This document shows positions 19,465 to 27,814 of a stretch of DNA of 64,000 nucleotides, piece after piece. The notes beneath the pieces are model-generated. The model had not been told where the DNA came from. It made no database searches and was given only the letters and a program-made list of their open reading frames with translations. Position numbers and translations under genes: made by a program. The stretch comes from Pandoraea norimbergensis (lineage in GTDB: Bacteria > Pseudomonadota > Gammaproteobacteria > Burkholderiales > Burkholderiaceae). Every line of letters starts with the position of its first letter. Within the stretch, counting starts at the first letter, position 1. The stretch covers positions 1,302,001 through 1,366,000 of the forward strand of contig NZ_CP013480.3 of assembly GCF_001465545.3 (NCBI RefSeq), written 5' to 3'.

Positions 19465-19621
19465 GGCGAGTCACGCAGTTGAAGACGCGCCGCCGAGGGC
19501 GGCACTCGCGGGATGCCACGCACTACCTTGTGTGCCGGCGCGGCTGCGGTGTCATCGCAGAGAGACCGCCGCCGTACCGGCACGATCCGGCATCGTGAAG
19601 TCATGAAACGGGAGGTCGAAC

Positions 19622-20068
19622 ATGTGGCAACAATGGCAACGCTGGTCAGTGGCAGGTGCCACGGCCGCTGTGCTGGCAGGCAGTCTGGGCGGTATCGGGC
19701 TGGCGCACGCACAGGGCGGCAATCTGCCGCAGGAGATGCATCAGGGCAACGTGACGTACGTCTCCGGGGGCATCGATAGCGACGAGTCCGGCGCGTTCAA
19801 GCGCTCGGCAGGCGGCTGGCCGCTATCGATCGAGATGGCGGCGCGCGGCGACGGTGCGAACGAGTATGTGGCCGATGCGCAGGTGCAGATCATGCGTGGC
19901 GGCGAGACGGTACTCGATGCGCATTCGCGCGGGCCGTTCATGCTGGTGAAGTTGCCCGCGGGCGACTACACCGTGAAGGCGACTTACAACGGCAAGCCCA
20001 TGACGCGGGAAGTGAAGGTGCCCGCCAAGGGGCATGCCACGGCAACATTCTTGTGGCCGCACGATTGA
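19622..20068 (+). CDS. Small secreted protein, carboxypeptidase-regulatory-like fold
   Basis: This 148-residue protein has a signal peptide (AVLAGSLGGIGLAHA|QGG) and one beta-rich domain. The part ADAQVQIMRGGETVLDAHSRGPFMLVKLPAGDYTVKATYNGKPMTREVKVPAKG reads as a CarboxypepD_reg-like or prealbumin-like sandwich, seen here as SRGPFMLVKLPAGDYTVKA. Its function is unknown. It follows htrA by 157 bases and is closed by a strong terminator, so it may share the envelope-stress unit. Confidence 0.75.
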   Translation: MWQQWQRWSVAGATAAVLAGSLGGIGLAHAQGGNLPQEMHQGNVTYVSGGIDSDESGAFKRSAGGWPLSIEMAARGDGANEYVADAQVQIMRGGETVLDAHSRGPFMLVKLPAGDYTVKATYNGKPMTREVKVPAKGHATATFLWPHD

Positions 20069-20148
20069 TGTGCCGATCGATCCGCAGCCACGGATGAGGG
20101 AGTAACCCAGGTAGTTTGCAGTACCCGTAGCAACGAGTGAGCGAGTTG

Positions 20149-20174
20149 CGCCGCCGAAAGGCGGCGTTTTTTTT
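20149..20174 (+). terminator. Rho-independent terminator after the small secreted protein
   Basis: CGCCGCC (20149-20155), a GAAA tetraloop and GGCGGCG (20160-20166) form a seven-pair GC stem followed by eight T residues. This is a textbook intrinsic terminator closing the htrA-side unit. Confidence 0.92.
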
Positions 20175-20198
20175 ATGGGTGGTTGTTTTACTTCACGA

Positions 20199-20816
20199 TT
20201 AGAGAAACACCACGTCCGATAACGCGATGGTAATCAGATAACGAACCTTGCCCGGTCTCGTTTCTTCGCCGAAGCTGCGAATGTTAATGGACACTTGATA
20301 CTTGTCGTCAGCCTGCCAGCGGGTCGTCGGTGCATCGTCGTTCTTTTCGATTGCGGCTCTCGTTTCTGGAGAATCCAAGCGTGGATGAGGGCCGCTGTGG
20401 TGTTGTACCCGCCATCCGCCTCGTTCGAACTGGTCTTGTAGATCGGTCACGATCGCCATGGCATCGTCGAGTAGCAATGTTCTGACTTGTGGCGAGAGTC
20501 TGAGCGACGAGACCTTGCCATGATCGTCATACATTACAGCGAGGAACTTCGCTGGCGGGCTGACGAAACCAAACTGAGCGTCGACGAAACGCAGCGTTGC
20601 GGGGCGAGTTACGTGACCGAACCAACCCCGGCCGGGTACTTCGGGGGGGAGTGTGGAGCGCGATCGCTGTCGTGCATGCTCGTACGGCTCCCCAATCGTG
20701 AGGGTGACTTCATCAACGGGTCGTGCGATCACGTATATAAACCATGTGGATGCGAGGGCAAGCAGGCCCCACAGCGTGTACTTTTTCCATGGGAAACGTC
20801 GATGCATTGTGGTCAT
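20199..20816 (-). CDS. Hypothetical membrane-anchored protein
   Basis: I do not recognise this 205-residue protein. It has an N-terminal membrane anchor (YTLWGLLALASTWFIYVIA) after a short positive segment and then a soluble domain with no Cys-rich or catalytic motif that I can name. Its start overlaps the stop of the upstream gene (ATGA type), so the two are translationally coupled. The pair is visibly AT-richer than its neighbours, suggesting acquisition. A secretion-system accessory or immunity role is possible but only inferred from this type of arrangement. Confidence 0.7.
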   Translation of the reverse strand: MTTMHRRFPWKKYTLWGLLALASTWFIYVIARPVDEVTLTIGEPYEHARQRSRSTLPPEVPGRGWFGHVTRPATLRFVDAQFGFVSPPAKFLAVMYDDHGKVSSLRLSPQVRTLLLDDAMAIVTDLQDQFERGGWRVQHHSGPHPRLDSPETRAAIEKNDDAPTTRWQADDKYQVSINIRSFGEETRPGKVRYLITIALSDVVFL

Positions 20817-21820
20817 CTGGCGTGAGCGATCAGGTATAGCGAGTTTTCGATTAGGACTTTCTGCTTCGGATCCTTGAGCAGCGCGTCAAACTGCGCTGCC
20901 AGTCGCAATGTGAATTCCAGACGCTGTCCGACGTTTGAAAGGTCGGCGAAGGGTTTGTCGCTGAACCTCACGACCTTGGTGTCCGTGTTGGGGAGTTCGC
21001 ATTCAACTGCCAGCGTCAACTGGATTTCCTTGGCCGATCCGGTTGGGAAGCTAGTTACCCAAAGGAACTGGTTTGCGCGCATCAACGATGCAAACATCCA
21101 GTCCTCGTAGATTGCGGGTCGCAATATGTTGACCTGCTCGTGGCGGGCAAGATAGTCCACCCCCAGCGCAATATTCCCGTTCTCAATCGCAGAGAATCCG
21201 TCCGTTATTTCCGCCCATGGCTCACCAAACGGGACATCATCATTCAGTTCCCACCGCACCCTGCCTCGTAATTGCATGCGTTCACGCAAGCATTGCTTAA
21301 ACCGCCGAAGCCCATATTCCTTGTAAAACATATGCAGCGGCCAAACATCGAGGAATAGCGCCATATTTCCTTTGGCGAGCATTTCGTACACCGTCGCGGC
21401 ACCCGCACCTTCCCCCTGATCGGGCATCCGTACGCGCGGCGAGTGAACGGGCGACATTTGCTCCAGCAGCGAGCTACTCCCGCGCCACTTCTGGTAGTCG
21501 TCTCGTTGCTGATTCGACTTCTCGAACAAGGCACGGGCATTGAGCAACCCGCACCCAACTTGTTTCGAAGCAAATGCGGCTAGCCCGGCCCATTGAAAGC
21601 GCCGGTCACCCAGCCACAACTTGGCGTATTCCGCATTGATGCGGCGATTACGTGCGATCGGATCGGCGACGGCAACGATGGCCTCGGCTTTCTTCTGATA
21701 GAAGCGCCACATCTCGACGCATTCGTGTCGGTCGTCGTCGCGCTTTTTGCGCGCGGCAGCGGCGTCATCGAGCCGGTTGGGATAACAAACGGGGCAGCTT
21801 TTATCTTCGCAAGGCGTCAC
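20813..21820 (-). CDS. Hypothetical protein with CxxxxCPVC-type N terminus
   Basis: This protein is not assigned. It has a Cys motif near the N terminus (PCEDKSCPVCYPN), then a mainly helical sequence rich in charged and aromatic residues, and no membrane segment. A DUF2515-like affiliation is possible from memory but unconfirmed. I place the start at the GTG at 21820, giving 335 residues; a TTG at 21871 in the same frame would add 17 residues. Neither has a good ribosome-binding site. It overlaps the downstream gene by four bases. Confidence 0.65.
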   Translation of the reverse strand: MTPCEDKSCPVCYPNRLDDAAAARKKRDDDRHECVEMWRFYQKKAEAIVAVADPIARNRRINAEYAKLWLGDRRFQWAGLAAFASKQVGCGLLNARALFEKSNQQRDDYQKWRGSSSLLEQMSPVHSPRVRMPDQGEGAGAATVYEMLAKGNMALFLDVWPLHMFYKEYGLRRFKQCLRERMQLRGRVRWELNDDVPFGEPWAEITDGFSAIENGNIALGVDYLARHEQVNILRPAIYEDWMFASLMRANQFLWVTSFPTGSAKEIQLTLAVECELPNTDTKVVRFSDKPFADLSNVGQRLEFTLRLAAQFDALLKDPKQKVLIENSLYLIAHAR

Positions 21821-22010
21821 GGAGGTTCTTTCGCAGTGTCTTGGTAAGGGGGCGACCGCCAACCATTGCAATGCGGAGAATCAGTGCGAGCAGACGCGTC
21901 CTCCACATCGCAAAAGTGACGGTGAATCGAATGTCACGATGGAACGTGTGAGACGCGGTTTTAGATCAGGAATGGGACGAATGCCCCAATTCAGGCGGGA
22001 GAATATGAAG

Positions 22011-22052
22011 AGTCCCATTGAAACCGAGTCCTTTCGGTCTCAATGGGGCACT
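22011..22052. repeat. Long hairpin at the edge of the AT-richer patch
   Basis: Arms at 22014-22027 and 22034-22047 pair over 14 positions with one mismatch, around a six-base loop (GTCCTT); AGT and ACT extend it further. There is no T tract. It lies between the unknown pair and xdhC, both on the minus strand, and could be a terminator-like or insertion-scar structure. Confidence 0.5.
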
Positions 22053-22135
22053 ACGAACCTAACGGATAGCGCAGGGGAGGCGAGCCCCCCACTCAGGTCG
22101 ACGAAGCTGCCGGCCGCGTGGGGGCAAACAGCCGA

Positions 22136-23158
22136 TCAAGCCGCTGTACGGCATTCCGAGGCGGGTGCTGCGTTGTCCAGATCGTCCTGCGAGCGCACCG
22201 CGAACGTTTGCGTCACCGTAATGCCGTTCTTGATGGCGGTCATCTCGGCGAGAATCGCCACGGCAATTTCAGCGGGCGTGCGCGCGCCGAGATGCATGCC
22301 GACGGGGCCATGCAGCCGCTCGATTTCCTCCAGACTCAGATCGAACAACGAGAGCCGCTCGCGGCGCCGCGCGTTGTTCACGCGTGAGCCGATCGCCCCG
22401 ATATAGAACGCGGGCGACTTGAGCGCTTCGAGCAACGCCATGTCGTCGAGCTTTGGATCGTGCGTGAGCGTGAGCACGGCACTGTGCGAGTCGAGTTGCA
22501 GCCGTACGATCAGATCGTCGGGCATCTCGCGCGAGAGCTCGGTGCCCGGCACCTGCCATTCGTCCGCATACTCGGTGCGCGGGTCGCAGACGATCACGTG
22601 ATAGTCGAGCGCGTTGGCCATGCTCGCCACGTATTTCGACAACTGCCCGGCGCCGATGACCACCAGCCGATGGCGCGGGCCGTGCGACGTGATCAGGCGT
22701 TCGCCATCGAATTCGACCGACGGCGTGCGATGGCCCGGTGCAATTTGCACCGCACCGTTGGTCATGTCGAGCTCGCGCACGACGAGGCGGAATTGCGAGA
22801 TGGCGTCGAGCAAATCGGGAATGCGCGACGATTCACGCACCGGTTCGAGCACCAGTTGCAGCGTGCCGCCGCACGGCAAGCCAAAACGATGGGCCTCTTC
22901 AGCCGTCACGCCATAACTCGTGATCTGCGGCCGGTCTTGCGGCCAGTCCCCCGCGCGGATGCGCGCGATGAGATCGTCTTCGACGCAACCGCCGGAGACG
23001 GAGCCGACCAGATGGCCGTCTTCACGAATTGCGAGCATCGAGCCCACGGGGCGCGGGGCCGAGCCCCACGTACGCACGACAGTGCCCAGCGTGACGAAAA
23101 AGCCCGCGCGGGTCCACTGTACGGCGGACTTCAGCACTTCCAGATCGACACTGTCCAT
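22136..23158 (-). CDS. xdhC: XdhC/CoxI family molybdenum-enzyme maturation protein
   Basis: XdhC proteins bind and help sulfurate the molybdenum cofactor before insertion into xanthine-dehydrogenase-family enzymes. The 340-residue protein has the N-terminal XdhC part (GTVVRTWGSAPRPVGSMLAI, SVSGGCVEDDL) and the C-terminal Rossmann part (RLVVIGAGQLSKYVASMA, YIGAIGSR, LHGPVGMHLGARTPAEIAVA). No xanthine dehydrogenase genes are in this window, so the client enzyme is elsewhere. It is divergent from the CoxG-like gene. Confidence 0.92.
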   Translation of the reverse strand: MDSVDLEVLKSAVQWTRAGFFVTLGTVVRTWGSAPRPVGSMLAIREDGHLVGSVSGGCVEDDLIARIRAGDWPQDRPQITSYGVTAEEAHRFGLPCGGTLQLVLEPVRESSRIPDLLDAISQFRLVVRELDMTNGAVQIAPGHRTPSVEFDGERLITSHGPRHRLVVIGAGQLSKYVASMANALDYHVIVCDPRTEYADEWQVPGTELSREMPDDLIVRLQLDSHSAVLTLTHDPKLDDMALLEALKSPAFYIGAIGSRVNNARRRERLSLFDLSLEEIERLHGPVGMHLGARTPAEIAVAILAEMTAIKNGITVTQTFAVRSQDDLDNAAPASECRTAA

Positions 23159-23497
23159 TGCACGGTTCCTTCGCCATTACGCGAGCGGCGGCCCGGATGG
23201 GCCACGGCACCGAAGACGCGGTCACACGGCAATGCCAGCACGTTGACAACACTTGTCCGCGAAGCGCGGAGGCAAATGCCGATGCAGGCAGCCGAGGGAC
23301 CGGCTGTTGCCGAAAAGATACCGCTCGATGTGATGCGGCGAGTATATCGCGCCCGCGCCCACCTTGCCTTGCGCTGTATTCGAGCGGATATTCGGCAGGA
23401 GACTCCCATGGCGGGAACTCGTGTCACAATGCTTCGATGTTCGAGACGATTCCGTATTCCATATTCCGTATGGCCTGACGGCAAAGGGGAAAGGGCA
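23159..23497. other. Divergent region between xdhC and the CoxG-like gene
   Basis: This 339-base gap carries no convincing gene. ATTCCGTA occurs twice in direct orientation at 23449-23456 and 23463-23470, just upstream of the CoxG-like gene, and may mark a regulator site. Open frames reading into the gap from both sides lack ribosome-binding sites. Confidence 0.4.
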
Positions 23498-24115
23498 ATG
23501 GAACTTCAGAACCGCCGGCAATTGCCGATGGCGCGAGACGTCGCATGGATCGCGCTGAACGATCCCGGCGTATTGCGCCAGTGCATTCCCGGGTGCGAAT
23601 CGCTCGATCGGCTAGACGACACTACCTGGTCGATCGTGATGTCCGCGTCGGCGGGGCCGGTCAAAGGGCGCTTCACCGGGCGCATGACGCTCACCGACGT
23701 GATCGCGCCGACCTCATACACCCTCCATTTCGACGGTCTGGGCCCGTCCGCCGGGTTCGGACGCGGCACGGCCGCCATTACGCTCCAACCGCAAGGACCG
23801 ATGAACACCGTACTGACTTACGACGTGCACGCCAAGATCGGCGGCGAACTTGCGCACGTCGATAACTCGCTGGTCGACGACGCGGCGCGCCGCTTCGCCG
23901 ACGAATTCCTGACCCGTTTTATTGCCGTCGTCGCACCGCACCACGCCGTGGGCGAACCCGTGGCCGCCGATGGCGAGGTGGCGGCCGCCATGGCGACGGG
24001 CGCGGCGACGCGTGAGCGTTCTCCGGCACGCAGCCCGTTGTCGCGCTGGTGGCCGTGGGCCGTGGCCGCCGTCATCCTGATTCTCATTGTGATGTGGGGG
24101 AACCATGCCAGCTGA
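23498..24115 (+). CDS. SRPBCC family CoxG-like protein
   Basis: CoxG-type proteins recruit or help assemble carbon-monoxide-dehydrogenase-type molybdenum enzymes at the membrane. The first 145 residues form the SRPBCC fold (WIALNDPGVLRQCIPGCESL, GPVKGRFTGRMTLTDV). The protein ends in a C-terminal membrane anchor (WWPWAVAAVILILIVMWG), as in CoxG. The ATG at 23498 is preceded by GGGGAAAGGG. It overlaps the ModE gene by 11 bases. The likely client is a molybdenum hydroxylase not in this window. Confidence 0.88.
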   Translation: MELQNRRQLPMARDVAWIALNDPGVLRQCIPGCESLDRLDDTTWSIVMSASAGPVKGRFTGRMTLTDVIAPTSYTLHFDGLGPSAGFGRGTAAITLQPQGPMNTVLTYDVHAKIGGELAHVDNSLVDDAARRFADEFLTRFIAVVAPHHAVGEPVAADGEVAAAMATGAATRERSPARSPLSRWWPWAVAAVILILIVMWGNHAS

Positions 24116-24566
24116 GCGTCGTTCGGGAAAGACCGGCGCGGCCGGTGCGGCTGACGCCCCGCAAGCGGTGGCCAAGACGCCAGCAAAGCCCGGCGTGGCC
24201 GGTTACGACGTGCGCGTGCGCATTCGCGACGGCGACGCGCCCGTGTTCGGTCCCGGGCGGCTTTCGCTGTTGCGCGCCATCGACGAGACGGGCTCGATTT
24301 CGGCCGCGGCCCGTGGCATGGGCATGTCGTACCGGCGGGCATGGTTGCTCGTGGAGGCGATGAATCACGAGTTTCGCGAGCCGTTGGTGACGCGCCACAT
24401 CGGCGGCGTGTCGGGTGGCGGGGCGCAACTCACGCCTTTCGCGCAGAACCTGACCGCGCATTACGACACCCTCATCCGGGAGATTCGCTCCCTGCTAGAC
24501 GCCCATGTACCAACCTTCGACGCTTATCTGAAGGGCGGCCCGGTACAGGATCCCGACGACGCGTAA
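24105..24566 (+). CDS. modE: ModE N-terminal-type winged-helix regulator
   Basis: This 153-residue protein has the ModE DNA-binding domain: GPGRLSLLRAIDETGSISAAARGMGMSYRRAWLLVEAMN, seen here as SISAAARGMGMSYRRAWLLV. The C-terminal molbindin (MOP) domains of E. coli ModE are missing, so it is the short form and may sense molybdate indirectly or not at all. An Ala/Pro/Lys-rich tail leads the domain. A ModE-like box lies upstream of modA, 5 kb away. Confidence 0.9.
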   Translation: MPAERRSGKTGAAGAADAPQAVAKTPAKPGVAGYDVRVRIRDGDAPVFGPGRLSLLRAIDETGSISAAARGMGMSYRRAWLLVEAMNHEFREPLVTRHIGGVSGGGAQLTPFAQNLTAHYDTLIREIRSLLDAHVPTFDAYLKGGPVQDPDDA

Positions 24567-24581
24567 CCCCGTAATTCCACG

Positions 24582-24626
24582 AGTCCTGACCAAATCTCAC
24601 AAAATGATTATCTTTTCGACAGGACT
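24582..24626 (+). promoter_or_regulatory. Inverted repeat upstream of the cytochrome b gene
   Basis: AGTCCTG at 24582-24588 and CAGGACT at 24620-24626 form a seven-base inverted repeat over 31 bases, inside the 121-base gap before the cytochrome b gene. It may be an operator, but no regulator or promoter can be assigned. Confidence 0.3.
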
Positions 24627-24687
24627 TTGTGACTGAAAGCGCACGACACTGTCTCCATCGACGCCAAAAACAAGCGATGGAGACGTC

Positions 24688-25359
24688 ATGCAAGCCGCCA
24701 CGAAACCTTCTGCTGCACACGAGCCCGCCGCGCACGCCGAGCGGGCTCCCTCGCCACCCCCGGCCCCCGGCGCCTCGCCGGTAGTTCAGCCGGGCTGGTT
24801 GCGCGTCACCCACTGGATCAACGTACTGGCCGTGCTCGTGATGATTACGAGCGGCTGGCGCATCTATAACGCCTCCCCGCTGTTCGACTTCCGTTTTGCC
24901 AACGGCATCACGCTCGGCGGCTGGCTTGGTGGCGCACTGCGCTGGCACTTCGCGGCAATGTGGCTGCTCGCGGCCAACGGCCTCGTCTACCTGCTGCTGA
25001 ATCTGGCGAGCGGGCGCATGGCGCGCCGTTTCTTCCCGCTGTCCGTCAAAGGCATCCTGCACGACGCGTTTGCTGCGTTGCGCGGCCGTCTCGCGCATGC
25101 CGATCCACGTCACTACAACTATGTGCAACGCGCGGCGTATTTGTTCGCCGTGCTCGATCTGGTGTTGCTCATCGCGTCGGGGCTCGCCATCTGGAAGCCC
25201 GTGCAACTCAGCTTGCTGTGCGATCTGTTCGGCGGATTTCAGGGCGCGCGGTGGGTGCACTTTCTAGCGATGTCAGGGTTGGTGGCCTTCATCGTGGTGC
25301 ACGTGGTCATGGTGGCGCTGGTGCCCCGCACGCTGCGCACGATGATTACCGGGCGTTGA
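24688..25359 (+). CDS. Cytochrome b561-like membrane subunit
   Basis: This 223-residue protein is a membrane cytochrome b that passes electrons to or from the next gene product. After a Pro/Ala-rich N terminus it shows about four membrane segments with histidines suited to heme ligation: RVTHWINVL, RWHFAAMW and WVHFLAMSGLVAFIVVHVV. It precedes a sulfite-oxidase-family molybdoenzyme by 84 bases, and together they look like a membrane oxidoreductase. Confidence 0.85.
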   Translation: MQAATKPSAAHEPAAHAERAPSPPPAPGASPVVQPGWLRVTHWINVLAVLVMITSGWRIYNASPLFDFRFANGITLGGWLGGALRWHFAAMWLLAANGLVYLLLNLASGRMARRFFPLSVKGILHDAFAALRGRLAHADPRHYNYVQRAAYLFAVLDLVLLIASGLAIWKPVQLSLLCDLFGGFQGARWVHFLAMSGLVAFIVVHVVMVALVPRTLRTMITGR

Positions 25360-25442
25360 GCGTCCGGTAATCACCAGAATCCCATCACACGATGTAACGC
25401 GATCTCAAAAGCGAACACACAGGCTCAGGACGAGGCACTGCC

Positions 25443-26255
25443 ATGGCTTTCTTCAAACGTAACGACGACAAGACCTCGCTGATCGTGCGCGACGGCGACG
25501 CGATCCTCAAGGAAGCGCGCACGCTGGTGACGCGCCGGGTGACAGAGCCGTCGCGCCGTGCGTTTCTTTCCCGCACGTTGTCGCTGGGTGGCGTGGCGTT
25601 GCTCTCGGGGTGCTCGCTCGACGACAACGCCAGCGTCGAATCGGCGCTCGACACGATGTCGCGCTGGAACGATCGCGTGCAGGCGGCGCTGTTCCGCTCT
25701 GATGTGCTGGCGCCGACCTTTTCGGCGTCGCAGATGACGCGGCCGTTTCCGTTCAACGCGTTCTATTCGATGGACGAGGCCCCGGTGGTCGACGCGGCCG
25801 ACTACCAGTTGGAGTTATCGGGCCTGATCGCCGACAAGGCGGCGTGGAACCTCGACACGCTGCGCACGTTTGCGCAGGCACGTGCCGCCGAGCAGATTAC
25901 GCGCCATGTGTGCGTGGAAGGGTGGAGTGCGATCGGGCGCTGGGGCGGCGTGACGTTTTCCGATTTTCTCAAACGTATCGGCGCCGACACCACGGCACGC
26001 TACGTCGGCTTCAAGTGCGCCGACGATTACTACACGAGCATCGACATGCCGACGGCACTGCATCCACAGACGCTGCTCGCGCTGACGTACGACGGCCAGA
26101 CGCTGCCGAGGGAGTACGGCTTTCCGATGAAGCTGCGTATCCCGACGAAGCTTGGCTACAAGAATCCCAAACATATCCGCGCGATTTTCGTCACGAATAC
26201 GTACCCGGGCGGGTACTGGGAAGACCAGGGCTACAACTGGTTTGGTGGCAGTTGA
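25443..26255 (+). CDS. Tat-exported molybdopterin oxidoreductase, sulfite oxidase family
   Basis: This 270-residue enzyme belongs to the sulfite oxidase/MsrP-like family and should bind mononuclear molybdopterin in the periplasm. Cys157 in RHVCVEGWSAIG is the predicted molybdenum ligand. An internal twin-arginine motif, SRRAFL at 37-42, is followed by a lipobox LLSGC with Cys57, so the start may lie further downstream or the signal is unusually long. The C-terminal GFPMKLRIPTKLGYKNPKH is typical of the family. The natural substrate is unknown. Confidence 0.88.
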   Translation: MAFFKRNDDKTSLIVRDGDAILKEARTLVTRRVTEPSRRAFLSRTLSLGGVALLSGCSLDDNASVESALDTMSRWNDRVQAALFRSDVLAPTFSASQMTRPFPFNAFYSMDEAPVVDAADYQLELSGLIADKAAWNLDTLRTFAQARAAEQITRHVCVEGWSAIGRWGGVTFSDFLKRIGADTTARYVGFKCADDYYTSIDMPTALHPQTLLALTYDGQTLPREYGFPMKLRIPTKLGYKNPKHIRAIFVTNTYPGGYWEDQGYNWFGGS

Positions 26256-26286
26256 TTTTTCTCACTCAATTCATGGAGCAACGACA

Positions 26287-26610
26287 ATGAAAATGCGATA
26301 TCTGGCAGTGATGACGATGGGCCTCGCACTCGGCACCGGCGCGGCGTTTGCGCAGGACGCCATGAGCAAGGGCGATGCGATGGGTCAGCAAATGGACAAG
26401 AGCGGTTCGATGTCCAAGGACGGCATGTCCAAGGGCGGCGCAATGTCCAAGCACGATGCCATGGGCAAGGGCGACGCGATGAGCAAGGGCGGCGCAATGT
26501 CCAAGGGCGATGCCATGGGCAAGGGCGATGCGATGAGCAAGGGTGGCGCGATGTCCAAGGGCGATGCCATGGGCAAGGGCGACGCGATGAGCAAGCCGCA
26601 GGGGCAGTGA
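26287..26610 (+). CDS. MXKDX repeat secreted protein
   Basis: This 107-residue protein has a signal peptide (LAVMTMGLALGTGAAFA|QDA) and then consists of hexapeptide-like AMSKGD/AMGKGD/AMSKGG units. These stack as an 18-residue superunit repeated about 2.6 times, from a 54-base DNA repeat. It matches the family annotated as MXKDX repeat proteins, found next to sulfite-oxidase-type enzymes. The Met- and Lys-rich repeats suggest metal binding or oxidant scavenging, but no function is proven. Confidence 0.85.
   Translation: MKMRYLAVMTMGLALGTGAAFAQDAMSKGDAMGQQMDKSGSMSKDGMSKGGAMSKHDAMGKGDAMSKGGAMSKGDAMGKGDAMSKGGAMSKGDAMGKGDAMSKPQGQ
26455..26595 (+). repeat. 54-bp tandem repeat inside the MXKDX gene
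   Basis: Units beginning GATGCCATGGGC start at 26455, 26509 and 26563, exactly 54 bases apart, with few changes. The period is a multiple of three, so copy changes keep the frame and shorten or lengthen the protein by 18 residues. Confidence 0.9.
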
Positions 26611-26616
26611 GAGGCT

Positions 26617-26654
26617 ACCGGGCGTCGCGGTGAAGTTCTGCCGTGACGCCCGGT
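26617..26654. terminator. Hairpin after the MXKDX gene
   Basis: ACCGGGCGTC (26617-26626) pairs with GACGCCCGGT (26645-26654), with partial pairing inside the loop. No T tract follows. It lies between the convergent MXKDX and modC genes and may end both transcripts. Confidence 0.5.
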
Positions 26655-26685
26655 GTGTTGGTGCTGTCTTGCGGTGCAGTCTTGT

Positions 26686-26713
26686 TAATGCCTAATGCCT
26701 AACGCCTAACGCC
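26686..26713. repeat. Four tandem 7-bp units at the modC 3' end
   Basis: TAATGCC occurs twice and TAACGCC twice in an unbroken 28-base array ending three bases before the modC stop codon on the minus strand. The array is in the 3' untranslated region of modC. Confidence 0.85.
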
Positions 26714-26716
26714 TTG

Positions 26717-27814
26717 TCAGCGTGTGAGAGCGACCGACTTGATCAGCAGATACACCTCGCGCGCCGGCGCCAGTTGCAGTTGATCGGCGGAGAAACGCGT
26801 GATGCGCGCATGCATCGGCGTGCCGTCGGGCAGCGTGGCTTGCACTTCCACCGAATCGCCGAGATCGCGTAGCGCGCTGACGCGGGCCGGCAACACGTTC
26901 AACACGCTGGTCTGCGTCGGTGGCTCCGTGGCAACGGCAACATCGCGAGCGCGCACCAGAATCCGGCAGACGTCGCCCGCTTCGCCGCTCACACGCGGCA
27001 CGCGCAGGCGAATCGTGGCGCTGCCATTCACGGCAAGCTCGGTCAGTCCGTAAGCGGCGTCCTGCGCAACCACCTTGGTTTCCAGCACGGTTCCCGGCGC
27101 TTCGGCAGCGCCGTCGAGCGCATCGCGATGCAGGTTAAGCACATCTGCGGGATTGCCTTGCGAGATCGTGCGGCCTTCGCGGAACAACACCACCTGATCG
27201 GCCAGACGCATCACTTCGTCAAGCGAGTGCGTGACGTAGAGCACCGGCAACTTCAGTTCGTGCCGGATGCGGTTCAGGTAGTCGAGCACTTCCATGCGTC
27301 GCGAGTGATCGAGCGAGGCGAGGGGCTCGTCCATGAGCAACAGGCGCGGGCACGACAACAGCGCACGGCCGATACCCACGCGTTGCTTTTCGCCGCCCGA
27401 GAGTGCACCGGGCCGACGGCTGAGCAGATGGCCGAGGTTGAGCACTTCGACGACGTGATCGAGCGGGATGGCCCCGGTGCCGGCCGCGCTCACGTCGCGA
27501 CGTCGCAGCCAGCGGCCGAATAGCAGGTTCTGACGCACGGTCAGGTGTGGCAGCAGGCGGGCGTCCTGAAACACGTAGCCGATGCGGCGCTGCCACGTTG
27601 GCAGCGCGATACCGGCGGCGCTGTCGAAGAGCACGTCGTCGCCGACGACGATGCGCCCGGCTTCCGGTTTCAGCAGACCGGAGACGGCATTGACGACCGT
27701 GCTCTTGCCACTGCCAGACGGCCCGAACAGCGCGGTGACGCCCATACCAGCGGCGAACTCGGCATCGAGCTGGAACCCGCCGAAGCGGTGTTGGAGGCGA
27801 ACTTCAACCGTCAT
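26717..27814 (-). CDS. modC: Molybdate ABC transporter ATP-binding protein
   Basis: This 365-residue ATPase powers molybdate import through ModB. The Walker A is GPSGSGKST, the signature LSGGEKQRVGIGRALL, the Walker B LLLMDEPLASLD, and a C-terminal region with the beta-rich MOP/TOBE domain starts near residue 280. The ATG at 27814 overlaps the modB stop by 11 bases. The operon is modA-modB-modC on the minus strand. Confidence 0.95.
   Translation of the reverse strand: MTVEVRLQHRFGGFQLDAEFAAGMGVTALFGPSGSGKSTVVNAVSGLLKPEAGRIVVGDDVLFDSAAGIALPTWQRRIGYVFQDARLLPHLTVRQNLLFGRWLRRRDVSAAGTGAIPLDHVVEVLNLGHLLSRRPGALSGGEKQRVGIGRALLSCPRLLLMDEPLASLDHSRRMEVLDYLNRIRHELKLPVLYVTHSLDEVMRLADQVVLFREGRTISQGNPADVLNLHRDALDGAAEAPGTVLETKVVAQDAAYGLTELAVNGSATIRLRVPRVSGEAGDVCRILVRARDVAVATEPPTQTSVLNVLPARVSALRDLGDSVEVQATLPDGTPMHARITRFSADQLQLAPAREVYLLIKSVALTR

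Noticed and set aside
21801..21908. Minus-strand 35-codon open frame with a basic C terminus
   Set aside because: It overlaps the start of the unknown 335-residue gene but has no ribosome-binding site or homologue I can name.
22460..23497. Upstream extension of the CoxG-like gene
   Set aside because: It runs antisense through xdhC and reads as a shadow of it; the SRPBCC domain begins right at 23498.
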